A stretch of DNA of 64,000 nucleotides from Nocardioides sp. URHA0032 (GTDB taxonomy: Bacteria; Actinomycetota; Actinomycetes; Propionibacteriales; Nocardioidaceae): NCBI RefSeq assembly GCF_000620645.1, contig NZ_JIAV01000019.1:1-64000 (forward strand), in the 5' to 3' direction. The notes beneath the pieces were generated by a model. It saw nothing but the letters and a program-made list of their open reading frames with translations. It ran no database searches and was not told the origin of the DNA. Made by a program: the position numbers and the translations under genes. Positions 53,337 to 61,546 of this stretch are shown here, piece by piece (positions within the stretch are counted from its first letter, which is position 1; the number at the start of each line of letters is the position of its first letter).

Positions 53337-53723
53337 CCGGCGCTGCGCCTGGGCGATCGTCTCCTCGACGACCTGGTTGACCCGCGAGCCGCTGGGCCAG
53401 CCGGCGTAGTGGCAGAGCAGGATCACGATCTCCCGGAGCTGCTGCTCGTCGAGCTCGCCGGCGGCGTACGCCGCGGGGATCTGGATGGTCAGTACGTCGT
53501 GCTGGTTCGACCCGGTGAGCAGCCCGATCAGCAGCAGCCGGCGGTCCCGGTCGGTGAGCCCGGGCCGGTTCCAGATGTCGGCGAAGAGGTGGTCCGCGGT
53601 GTAGCGGAAGAAGTCGCCGGCGCCGTCGGTCATCTCGAAGCCGTACACCTCCTCCATCCGCTCGAGGCCGCGGCGGCGGACCTCCGGGAGCTCGTCGAAC
53701 CTGCCCTTCCCTGGATCGCTCAC
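53325..53723 (-). CDS. Carboxymuconolactone decarboxylase family protein
   Basis: A 132-residue CMD-fold protein (LFADIWNRPGLTDRDRRLLL, LTGSNQHDVLTIQIPAAYAA). There is no CxxC pair, so it resembles the PcaC type rather than AhpD. Corresponds in place to M. tuberculosis Rv0771. It is the last gene of the cyp51 operon, overlapping the dehydrogenase gene by GTGA. Confidence 0.87.
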   Translation of the reverse strand: MSDPGKGRFDELPEVRRRGLERMEEVYGFEMTDGAGDFFRYTADHLFADIWNRPGLTDRDRRLLLIGLLTGSNQHDVLTIQIPAAYAAGELDEQQLREIVILLCHYAGWPSGSRVNQVVEETIAQAQRRSGQ

Positions 53724-54520
53724 AGTCCCAGTCCCTTCCCGAGGCGCGGCAGTGCCTCGCGTGCCAGAGGTACGTCGACGCCCAGCTCGTCGGCGAGCGC
53801 GATCGCGAACGCCAGGTCCTTCTCCCCCAGCGCTTGCACGTGCCCGAACACGTCGTACCAGAAGTCGTCCGGGGCGATCGGCGCCGTGGTGTCGCGGTAC
53901 ATGATCGCGCCGGGGCCGCCGGTGATCGCGTCGGTGTGCCGCACCACCTCGCCCAGCGCCACCAGGTCGAGGCCGGCGGCCTCGGCGAGCCGCTGGGCCT
54001 CGGTGACGGCGGTGAACGCGACGAAGTGGATCAGGTTCCGGGCCAGCTTCATCCGGGTGCCGGCGCCGAGCGACCCGGCGTGCACCACCTTCGAGCCCAT
54101 CGCCTCCAGGGCGGGCCGGGCGGCGGAGAACGCCTCGTCGGACCCGCCCACCATGATCGCCAGCGAGCCGTCGGCGGCACCCATCGGCCCGCCGCTGACC
54201 GGGGCGTCGAGCACGGTCAGTCCCTGCGCCTCGAGCTCCGCCGGGGTGCCCGGCCCGACGGTGGAGTGGATGACCAGCACCGTGCCGGGACCGACGGCAC
54301 CGGCGACCGCGCGGACCTGGTCGTCGTCGCGCACCATGACGCAGACGACGTCGGCGTCGATGTCCTCGACGCTCCAGGCCGCCGTCGCCCCCGCGGCGAG
54401 CAGCTCCGCGACCGGCTCCGCCACCACGTCGTACACCGTGAGGTCGATGCCGTCCGCCGCCGCGAGGCGCAGCGCCATCGGCCTCCCGATGTTGCCCAGC
54501 CCGACGAACCCGACCCTCAT
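53720..54520 (-). CDS. 3-hydroxyisobutyrate dehydrogenase-like NAD(P) enzyme
   Basis: A 266-residue beta-hydroxyacid dehydrogenase: GFVGLGNIGRPMA, DAPVSGGPMGAADGSLAIMV and the catalytic lysine in GTRMKLARNLIHF. The substrate is unclear. It corresponds to Rv0770 in the mycobacterial cluster and overlaps the SDR gene upstream (ATGA). Confidence 0.88.
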   Translation of the reverse strand: MRVGFVGLGNIGRPMALRLAAADGIDLTVYDVVAEPVAELLAAGATAAWSVEDIDADVVCVMVRDDDQVRAVAGAVGPGTVLVIHSTVGPGTPAELEAQGLTVLDAPVSGGPMGAADGSLAIMVGGSDEAFSAARPALEAMGSKVVHAGSLGAGTRMKLARNLIHFVAFTAVTEAQRLAEAAGLDLVALGEVVRHTDAITGGPGAIMYRDTTAPIAPDDFWYDVFGHVQALGEKDLAFAIALADELGVDVPLAREALPRLGKGLGL

Positions 54521-55248
54521 GGCCGGAACGTCTGTCCGCCGTCGACGGCGATGATCTGCCCGGTCACCCACGAGGACTCGTCGGAGAGCAGGAACAGGCA
54601 GGCGCCGACCATGTCCTCCGGCTGGCCCATCCGCTTGAGCGCGAGACCCTTCACCAGCTCCTTGGCGGCGTCGCCGGCCTGCGTGCGGGTGGCGGCGGTG
54701 TCGGTCGGGCCGGGCGCGATCGCGTTGCCACGGATCCGCATCCCACCGAGCTCGTGCGCGAGCTGCTGGGTCAGCCCGTTCACGCCGACCTTGGCGAGGC
54801 CGTAGAAGCCGGAGTAGAGGTACGCCGCGGTGCTCGACTGGTTGACGATCGAGCCGCCCCCGCGCTTCTGCAGCTCGGGGTGGACCGCCCGGGTCATCAC
54901 CAGCGCGCCGTCCATGTTCACCGACATGAACCTGCGGTAGTAGTCCCAGTCGACCGAGATGAGCAGGTCGAACTGCATCTCGCCGTAGATCGCCGCGTTG
55001 TTGACCAACCCGTCGATGCCGCCGTAGCGGTCGACGGTCGCCTCGACGAGCGCCGCGGCCGACTCGTGCGAGGACACGTCGGTGCGCACGAACAGGCCGC
55101 CGATGTCCCCGGCCACCTGCTCCCCCGCCTCGGCGTTGAGGTCGGCCACGACGACCGACGCGCCCTCGGCCGCCAGCGCACGCGCATAGGCCTCGCCGAT
55201 GCCCTGCGCCGCGCCCGTGACGACGACGACCTTGTCCTGGAAACGCAT
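54517..55248 (-). CDS. Short-chain dehydrogenase/reductase
   Basis: A 243-residue SDR: TGAAQGIGEAYARAL, NNAAIY, S in NQSSTAAYL, Y-x3-K in YGLAKVG, and PGPTDT. It corresponds to Rv0769. ATG 55248 has GAGGAGCGAG upstream; ATG 55260, which would overlap the ALDH stop, is possible. Confidence 0.88.
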   Translation of the reverse strand: MRFQDKVVVVTGAAQGIGEAYARALAAEGASVVVADLNAEAGEQVAGDIGGLFVRTDVSSHESAAALVEATVDRYGGIDGLVNNAAIYGEMQFDLLISVDWDYYRRFMSVNMDGALVMTRAVHPELQKRGGGSIVNQSSTAAYLYSGFYGLAKVGVNGLTQQLAHELGGMRIRGNAIAPGPTDTAATRTQAGDAAKELVKGLALKRMGQPEDMVGACLFLLSDESSWVTGQIIAVDGGQTFRP

Positions 55249-55256
55249 CTCGCTCC

Positions 55257-56708
55257 TCATGCCGGCTCTGCGACGGTCTTGGTCTCCAGGTACTCCTCGA
55301 AGCCCGCGACACCCATCTCCCGGCCGATGCCGGACTGCTTGTAGCCACCGAACGGCGCGTCCGGGCTGAACCACACGCCGCCGTTGACCGCGACCGTGCC
55401 CGTGCGGATCCGCGCCGCCACCGCCTTCGCCCGCGCCAGGTCGCCGGACTCGACCGAGCCGGAGAGGCCGTACGCCGAGTCGTTGGCGATCCGCACCGCG
55501 TCGTCGTCGCCGTCGTGCGGGATGACGACCAGCACCGGACCGAAGATCTCCTCCTGCGCCAGGCGGCTGGAGTTGTCCAGGCCGGCCACGACCGTCGGCT
55601 CGATCCAGTAGCCGTCCCGGTCCATCACGTGGCCGCCGGTGGCGAACCTGCCGCCGTCCTCCTCGGCGAGCCGGAGGTACTCCTCGACCCGGTCGCGCTG
55701 CGCCCGGGAGATCACCGGGCCGCAGATCGCGGCCGGGTCGGCCGGGTCCTTCGCGCCGATCGACTCCATGGTCGCGGCGGCGACCCGCACGGCCTCGTCG
55801 TACCTCTCGCGGGGTACGACGAGGCGCGTGGTGATCGCGCAGCCCTGGCCGGCGTGGATGCACGCCGTGAACGCCGTGGCCCCGGCGGCGGACGCGATGT
55901 CGGCGTCGTCGAGCACGATCGCCGCGGACTTGCCGCCGAGCTCGAGGAACACCTTCTTCAGCGTCGGCGCGGCCGCGGCCATGATCGCCCTGCCGGTCGC
56001 GGTCGAGCCGGTGAACGAGACCATGTCGACGCGCGGATCGGTGGTGAGCTGCGCGGCGACCTCGTTCGCGCGCGGGGTGACCACGTTGAGCACGCCGGGC
56101 GGGATGTCGGTGTGCTCGGCGACCAGCCGGCCGAGCTCGCAGCCGACCCACGGGGTGTCCGGCGCGGGCTTGAGCACGACCGTGCAGCCGGCCGCCAGCG
56201 CCGGGCCGACCTTCGCCAGGTTGATCTGGGTCGGCACGTTCCACGGCGTGATCGCCGCGACCACACCCACGGGCTCGCGACGCACCGTCCGCCGCGACGG
56301 GATGCCCATCGGCCTCGCGATGCCGAGATCGGTCTCGAACTCGTAGTTCTCCAGCAGGTCCGTGACCCACGTGAGCCCCTCGACGGGCACGTCGAACCCG
56401 GCCGCGCCCATCATGAAGCCGGGCATGCCTACTTCGACGGTGGTCAGCTCCTTGAACACGTCCGCCTCCTCGAGCAGGGCGGCGTGCAGCTGGCGCAGGC
56501 AGCGCACGCGCAGCCCGACGTCCGTCGACCAGTCGGTCTCGTCGAACGCCCGCCGGGCGGCGGCGATCGCGGCGTCGACGTCGGCCGCCGTGCCGTCCGG
56601 CGCCACGCCGATCTCCTGGCCCGTGGCGGGGTTGAGGATCGGGTACGACGTGGCCGCACCCACCAGCTTGCCGTCGATGAGCTGCTGAGCAGCGGGAGGA
56701 AGTGTCAC
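55257..56708 (-). CDS. Aldehyde dehydrogenase
   Basis: A 483-residue NAD(P)-dependent aldehyde dehydrogenase: catalytic Cys290 in HAGQGCAITTR, base in LELGGKSAAIV, and ITPWNVPTQINLAK. It corresponds to AldA (Rv0768) of the mycobacterial cluster. GTG 56708 overlaps the NTF2-like stop (GTGA). The likely job is oxidation of an aldehyde made by one of the P450s or dehydrogenases. Confidence 0.93.
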   Translation of the reverse strand: MTLPPAAQQLIDGKLVGAATSYPILNPATGQEIGVAPDGTAADVDAAIAAARRAFDETDWSTDVGLRVRCLRQLHAALLEEADVFKELTTVEVGMPGFMMGAAGFDVPVEGLTWVTDLLENYEFETDLGIARPMGIPSRRTVRREPVGVVAAITPWNVPTQINLAKVGPALAAGCTVVLKPAPDTPWVGCELGRLVAEHTDIPPGVLNVVTPRANEVAAQLTTDPRVDMVSFTGSTATGRAIMAAAAPTLKKVFLELGGKSAAIVLDDADIASAAGATAFTACIHAGQGCAITTRLVVPRERYDEAVRVAAATMESIGAKDPADPAAICGPVISRAQRDRVEEYLRLAEEDGGRFATGGHVMDRDGYWIEPTVVAGLDNSSRLAQEEIFGPVLVVIPHDGDDDAVRIANDSAYGLSGSVESGDLARAKAVAARIRTGTVAVNGGVWFSPDAPFGGYKQSGIGREMGVAGFEEYLETKTVAEPA

Positions 56709-57313
56709 TGCGCAGGCTCCTGGGTGAGGTGCTCGCCGCGCTCGACCGGCGGCGGCCACACGGTCGAGGGCAGGTCCTCGGGGCGGTAGTGGCCCGGCAC
56801 CTCGAGGCCGAAGACCTTCAGCCGCTCCATCAGCGTGTCCGGCGCCTTGCCCGACTTCACGACGCGACCCATGGTGTGGGCCATCGCGCCGAAGTCGAAC
56901 CAGTCCCGCTGCCAGGCGAACCTCAGCTCGCCGTCGGCCTGCCGCTCGACGCCGAACCAGGAGCCCCCGAGGCCGGGGATCTCGAACTCGCGACCGGTTG
57001 CGTCGTCGACGATGCCGGCGCGCTGCTTCCAGAAGCCGACGACCATGCCGTTCTTCTCGTCGATGACCGTCGCCTGGTAGTCGTAGTGCCAGCCGTCGAA
57101 CCCGTCCATCTCGATGCCGATGGCCCAGTCCCGGATCTGGTCGCGCCCCACCGCCATGAAGTGCTCGTCGGGCGTCAGCATCCAGCCGTACGTCGCGTCC
57201 TCGGCGTACCAGTCCGCCATCGGCCGCCAGTCCCCCGACTGCTCGGCCTGCCGGTTGATGTCGAGCCAGGTCTCCCAGAACGCCTCGATCTCGGCGCGGG
57301 TCGGTGCAGTCAC
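56705..57313 (-). CDS. NTF2-like (SnoaL/KSI-fold) protein
   Basis: A 202-residue protein whose N-terminal part (FWETWLDINRQAEQSGDW, DWYAEDATYGWML) matches the NTF2/SnoaL fold; similar folds act as steroid isomerases or hydrolases. In mycobacteria a KSI-like protein (Rv0760c) is encoded near cyp51. It lies between ALDH and ferredoxin in the operon. Confidence 0.8.
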   Translation of the reverse strand: MTAPTRAEIEAFWETWLDINRQAEQSGDWRPMADWYAEDATYGWMLTPDEHFMAVGRDQIRDWAIGIEMDGFDGWHYDYQATVIDEKNGMVVGFWKQRAGIVDDATGREFEIPGLGGSWFGVERQADGELRFAWQRDWFDFGAMAHTMGRVVKSGKAPDTLMERLKVFGLEVPGHYRPEDLPSTVWPPPVERGEHLTQEPAQ

Positions 57314-57314
57314 G

Positions 57315-57512
57315 TCATTCCTCCTCGAGGGCCAGCGCCATCGCTGGGCAGTACTGGACGGCGGCCTTCACGTCGCGCCGCCGGGACTCGTCGGGGTGCT
57401 CGTCGAGCACGACCACCCGGTCGGTGGCGTCGTCGAAGCCGAAGACGTCGGGCGCCTCGCCCTGGCACATCTGGTGCCCCTGGCAGAGGCCGAGGTCGGC
57501 GCTCACGCGCAC
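57315..57512 (-). CDS. [3Fe-4S] ferredoxin for P450
   Basis: A 65-residue ferredoxin with C10-x2-H13-x2-C16 and C55-P: one ligand position of a 4Fe-4S pattern is histidine, as in mycobacterial P450 ferredoxins with CxxHxxC. It delivers electrons to the neighbouring P450s; it corresponds to Rv0763c. GTG 57512 is chosen with GGGGGA upstream. Confidence 0.92.
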   Translation of the reverse strand: MRVSADLGLCQGHQMCQGEAPDVFGFDDATDRVVVLDEHPDESRRRDVKAAVQYCPAMALALEEE

Positions 57513-57561
57513 CGCGTCCCCCGGTTGTCGAGTAGCGGGCGCCCGCGCGCGTACCGAGACA

Positions 57562-58908
57562 TCATGTCTGCCGCCTCCGGTAGCGGACCCGGCACGGCTG
57601 CGCGAGCTGGATCACCATCTTCGAGACGTCGTCGCGGTAGGTCTCCGGGGGCTGCGCCATCTCGAACTCGTAGTCGCGCAGGATCACCGAGAAGATCGCC
57701 TTCATCTGCATCATCGCGAACGCATTTCCGACGCAGCGGTGCTTGCCGGCGCCGAACGGGATCCACGTCCAGCGGTTCTGGAGGTCCTCCTGGCGCGGGT
57801 CGAGGTACCGGCCGGGGTCGAACAGGTCGGGTTCCGGGAAGTCCTCGGCGATCCGGTTCGACACGCGCGGCGACGCGGCGACGACCGTGCCGGGCTGGAC
57901 CCGGTGGCCCGCCAGCTCGATCTCCTCCTGCACGACGCGCATCAGGATGATCAGCGGCGGGTGGAGGCGCAGCGTCTCCTTGAGCGCCGCCTCCAGCCGC
58001 GGGATGGAGCGCAGCGCCTGGAACGAGACCTCCGATCCGTCCGCGTACAGGTCGTCGAGCTCGGCGACGACGTCCTTCATCACGTCCGGGTTCCGCATCA
58101 GCTCGATCAGCGCCCACGACGCCGTGCCCGACGAGGTGTGGTGGCCGGCGAACATCATCGAGATGAAGATGCCGGTGATGTAGTCGGCGGTCATGTCGAT
58201 GGAGATCAGCACGTCGAGCAGGTCGCGGTCCTCGCGCGCGACGGGTCCCCGCTGCTGGCGGCGCTCGATGATCCCCTGCACCAGGCCGACCAGCTTCTCC
58301 CGGGCCGCGTCGCGGATCCGGAACGACTCGATGTCGGCGTACGGGTCGACGTACGCGATCGCGTCGGTGCCCCGCTCGAGCTCGTGGTAGTGCCGGGCGA
58401 ACGACGAGTCGAGCTCCTCGCGGAACGGCTTCCCGATCAGGCAGGCGGAGGTCGTGTAGATCGTCAGCTCGGCGAACCAGTCGAGCAGGTCGATCTCGCC
58501 CTCGTCGCCCCAGTCCGCGACCATCCGGCGGATCTCGGCCTCGATCGTCGAGGCGTGCCCGCGCATCAGGTCGCCGCGCAGCGCCTGGTTCTTCAGCATC
58601 TGCTGGCGCTCCTCCGGCGAGGCGTCGAAGACAACGCCCTTGCCGAAGATCGGCGTCATGAAGGGGTACGCCGCCGCTTGGTCGAGCGTCGACTCCGGAG
58701 CCCGGAAGAACTGCTCCTGGGCGTCGGCGCCGTAGACGAGGACGACGTCCTTGCCGGCCAGCCGGAAGCGGCCGATGTCGCCGCACTCGTCGTACACCCG
58801 CTGGAAGAGGCCGATCGGGTCGACGCGCATCTCGGCGAGGTGGCCCCAGTCGTGCGCGGGGTCCTCGTCGGGGCCGGCATAGGAGACTTCGCGGATCTGC
58901 TCGGTCAT
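57562..58908 (-). CDS. cyp51: Cytochrome P450 CYP51 (sterol 14-alpha-demethylase family)
   Basis: A 448-residue P450 with the CYP51 I-helix signature FAGHHTSSGTASW and ETLRLHPPLIILMR, and heme motif FGAGKHRCVG with Cys392. These match M. tuberculosis CYP51 closely. Bacteria of this type are not known to make sterols, so the natural substrate is open. ATG 58908 has GGAGG and overlaps the SDR stop (ATGA). Confidence 0.95.
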   Translation of the reverse strand: MTEQIREVSYAGPDEDPAHDWGHLAEMRVDPIGLFQRVYDECGDIGRFRLAGKDVVLVYGADAQEQFFRAPESTLDQAAAYPFMTPIFGKGVVFDASPEERQQMLKNQALRGDLMRGHASTIEAEIRRMVADWGDEGEIDLLDWFAELTIYTTSACLIGKPFREELDSSFARHYHELERGTDAIAYVDPYADIESFRIRDAAREKLVGLVQGIIERRQQRGPVAREDRDLLDVLISIDMTADYITGIFISMMFAGHHTSSGTASWALIELMRNPDVMKDVVAELDDLYADGSEVSFQALRSIPRLEAALKETLRLHPPLIILMRVVQEEIELAGHRVQPGTVVAASPRVSNRIAEDFPEPDLFDPGRYLDPRQEDLQNRWTWIPFGAGKHRCVGNAFAMMQMKAIFSVILRDYEFEMAQPPETYRDDVSKMVIQLAQPCRVRYRRRQT

Positions 58909-59681
58909 CGGTCCTCCAGGGGGGCCTCGGGGTTCACCTCGATGAGGCTGAGGTGCACGCCACGCGGCGCGCTGACGACGGTGGTGATCGCATCGGCGAT
59001 CGCCGCGGGCTTGAGGAAGTGGGGGTGCCGGGCCTGCCCGAACCGCACCCACTGGTTGAGCACGAACGCCGCCTCGTCCACGTCCCAGTCGGAGCCCATC
59101 TCGCTCCACGTCGGGCCGGGTCGGACGATCGACGCGCGGACGCCGGTGCCCTCGAGCTCCATCTGCATCGCGTGCGCCAGGCCCTCGAGCCCCCACTTGC
59201 CGGCGGCGTACGACGACATGAAGGGCCGCGCCCGCACGGCGACGTCGGAGGAGATGAAGACGACGTCGCCGCGGCGGCGCTCGACCATGCCGGGGACGAA
59301 GGCTCGGACCAGTCGGTGGGCGCCGACGATGTTGAGGTCCAGCTCCCGCGCGAACCGCTCGCTGTCGACCTCGTGGACGGTGCCGGGCGCGACCGCGCCG
59401 GCGTTCGAGACCACGACCTCGATCTCGCCCAGGTCGGCGACGACCTTCTCGGCGAACGTCCCCACCGAGGTCTCGTCGGTGAGGTCGAGCGCGTGCACGA
59501 CGGCCTCGCCTCCGGCCTCGCGGACCTGCGCCACGACGTCCTCGCAGCGGTCGGTACGCCGGGCGCCGAGCGCGACCGGGAAGCCGGCCGCCGCGAGAGC
59601 GAGCGCGGTCGCGGCGCCGATCCCCGAGGAGGCGCCGGTGACGACCGCCGGCCGGCGGGAGGGCTGCTCGTACCTGCTCAT
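58905..59681 (-). CDS. Short-chain dehydrogenase/reductase
   Basis: A 258-residue SDR: VVTGASSGIGAATALAL, SNAGAVAPG, ISSDVAV, Y-x3-K in SSYAAGKWGLEG. It corresponds to Rv0765c, between cyp51 and cyp123. It overlaps both neighbours by 4 bp. Confidence 0.9.
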   Translation of the reverse strand: MSRYEQPSRRPAVVTGASSGIGAATALALAAAGFPVALGARRTDRCEDVVAQVREAGGEAVVHALDLTDETSVGTFAEKVVADLGEIEVVVSNAGAVAPGTVHEVDSERFARELDLNIVGAHRLVRAFVPGMVERRRGDVVFISSDVAVRARPFMSSYAAGKWGLEGLAHAMQMELEGTGVRASIVRPGPTWSEMGSDWDVDEAAFVLNQWVRFGQARHPHFLKPAAIADAITTVVSAPRGVHLSLIEVNPEAPLEDR

Positions 59682-60895
59682 CGCGGCACCACCGTCATGG
59701 GCGCGACCGCGAACCCGCGGACGTTGACCGAGTGCACGCGGCGACAGGCTTCGTGGTCGACCTCGATGGATCCGGCTCGCTCGACGAGCGCGGTCAGGGC
59801 CACCCGGGCCTCGAGACGGGCGAGGTTGGCGCCCAGGCAGAAGTGCCGGCCGCCGCCGAAGGAGAGGATCCTGGCCAGCTCGTCCGCGTCGCGGGTGATG
59901 TCGTACTCGTCCGGTCGGCCGAACACCGCCTCGTCGCGGTTGGCCGAGCCCAGGCAGAGCAGCAGCTTGGCGCCCTGCGGCGCGACCCGGCCGTGGAGCT
60001 CGACGTCCCGGAGCAGGTAGCGGGCGAGGAGCTGGCTGGAGGTGTCGTACCGCAGCGTCTCCTCCACCCAGGGCGCCACCAGGTCGGTGTCCCCCGCGCC
60101 GCCGAAGACCAGGTCGTGCTGGTCAGGGTGCCGGGTGAGGTGGAAGGCCGCGTGGCCCAGCAGCTTCGTCGTCGTCTCGTTGCCCGCGACGACCATGAGG
60201 AACAGGAAGGCGATCACGTCGTCGTCGGTCAGCCGCTCACCGTCGATCTCCGCCTCGATGAGGGCACTGGTCAGGTCGTCGGTGGGCTTGCGCCGCCGCT
60301 CGGCGACCATGTCCAGGTAGTAGCCGACCAGCCAGAGCGAGGCCTCGGCGCCGGCCGGCGGCACGTCGTACACCCCGTCCTCGCGGTGCACGACGACGTC
60401 GGCCTGGCGACGGACCTCGGCGCGGTCCTCCTCCGGGACGCCCATCATCTCGGAGATGACGTCCATGGGGAGCCGCCCCGCGAAGTCGGCGATCCAGTCG
60501 AAGCTGCCCATCTCGAGGCACTCGCCGAGGTAGCGGTCGGTGAGCTCCTGGATGCGTGGGAGGAGGTCGTGGACGCGTCGGGGGGTGAAGCCGCGCGACA
60601 CCAGCGAGCGCAGGCGCTTCTGGCGAGGCGGGTCCATCCCGAGGATCGACATCACCTTGTGGGCTTCCGGACCCCAGGCACTCCGCTCGATCGCGACACC
60701 GTAGGAGTTGGAGTAGGTGCCCTCCGTGCGGAGCGCCTCCGCGATGTCCGCGTGCAGGGTCAGCGCCCACAGGTCCAGGACCGGGTTGTGGTGCAGCGGC
60801 TCGTTCGCGCGCAGCCAGGCGTAGACCGGATAGGGGTCGTCCTGGAACCCGTAGTCGTACGGGTCGAGGACCGGGCTGTCCTGCACCACGCTCAT
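59678..60895 (-). CDS. Cytochrome P450, CYP123-like
   Basis: A 405-residue soluble P450 with I-helix VVAGNETTTKLL, ExxR in ETLRYD, and heme motif FGGGRHFCLG with Cys353. By position it corresponds to CYP123 (Rv0766c). Substrate unknown. It starts inside the TetR stop (ATGA). Confidence 0.9.
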   Translation of the reverse strand: MSVVQDSPVLDPYDYGFQDDPYPVYAWLRANEPLHHNPVLDLWALTLHADIAEALRTEGTYSNSYGVAIERSAWGPEAHKVMSILGMDPPRQKRLRSLVSRGFTPRRVHDLLPRIQELTDRYLGECLEMGSFDWIADFAGRLPMDVISEMMGVPEEDRAEVRRQADVVVHREDGVYDVPPAGAEASLWLVGYYLDMVAERRRKPTDDLTSALIEAEIDGERLTDDDVIAFLFLMVVAGNETTTKLLGHAAFHLTRHPDQHDLVFGGAGDTDLVAPWVEETLRYDTSSQLLARYLLRDVELHGRVAPQGAKLLLCLGSANRDEAVFGRPDEYDITRDADELARILSFGGGRHFCLGANLARLEARVALTALVERAGSIEVDHEACRRVHSVNVRGFAVAPMTVVPR

Positions 60896-61434
60896 GCGTT
60901 GCCCCTCATGATCACTCCGACGACGGCGTCCAGCCGCTCGCCCATCTCCGTGTAGGACATCAGCCCCATGCCCGCCTGCAGCAGCGCGCCGGAGAACGCC
61001 AGGCCGAGCGCCTCGACCAGTGCCTCGACCATCGCCGGGTCGCCGTCGCCGACGGCCGTGCGGAACCGCCGGACCAGCTCGGCGCCGATCCGCAGCCGCA
61101 GCTCGTCCACCTCGGGGTCGGTGCCGAGGAGCGCGGGCGTCACGGCCGCGGCCAGCTCGGGCGCGGAGGCCAGCCGGTGCGAGAGGTTCCTCGTCACGGA
61201 GCGGACCCGCTCGACCGGCTCAACCCCCTCCGGCGCGCGGTCGGAGTCCTCGACGAGGAAGCGCCAGAACAGCTCGGCGTACAGCCGGTTCTTGGACGCC
61301 AGATAGGTGTACGCCGTCGCCGACGAGACGCCCGCGCGCTGGGCCACCGTCCGGATCGTCAGGGCCTCCGGGCCGACGGCGCGCAGCTCCTCACGGCCGG
61401 CGGCGAGCAGGTGCTCGGCGGTGGAACTGGACAC
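60892..61434 (-). CDS. TetR family repressor of the P450 operon
   Basis: A 180-residue TetR protein with the N-terminal helix-turn-helix (LTIRTVAQRAGVSSATAYTY, KNRLYAELF) and a variable ligand-binding half. It is the first gene of the ten-gene operon ending at 53325, so it is probably autoregulated. GTG 61434 is 6 nt after TAGTTT and is likely leaderless. Confidence 0.9.
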   Translation of the reverse strand: MSSSTAEHLLAAGREELRAVGPEALTIRTVAQRAGVSSATAYTYLASKNRLYAELFWRFLVEDSDRAPEGVEPVERVRSVTRNLSHRLASAPELAAAVTPALLGTDPEVDELRLRIGAELVRRFRTAVGDGDPAMVEALVEALGLAFSGALLQAGMGLMSYTEMGERLDAVVGVIMRGNA

Positions 61435-61440
61435 CTGTCC

Positions 61441-61469
61441 AAACTAGAACGTGTTGCGCTTTCCTGCAA
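61441..61469 (-). promoter_or_regulatory. Promoter and operator candidate of the TetR-P450 operon
   Basis: On the minus strand TTGCAG (61469-61464), 17 nt, TAGTTT (61446-61441), 6 nt to GTG 61434. In the spacer, TAGAACGTGTTGCG on the plus strand (61445-61458) has the core AAC-N2-GTT of KstR/TetR-type sites (TnnAACnnGTTnnA, last base differs). Confidence 0.65.
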
Positions 61470-61546
61470 TCCCCCACCCGGTGCACACTTTCTGCCATCC
61501 TGCGACACAACCCGGACCCGTCCGTCCCCCGTCGAGGAGGCTGTTC

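Noticed and set aside
57562..58908. Evidence for sterol biosynthesis from CYP51
   Set aside because: No squalene epoxidase or oxidosqualene cyclase gene is in the window, and mycobacterial CYP51 also lacks a sterol pathway.
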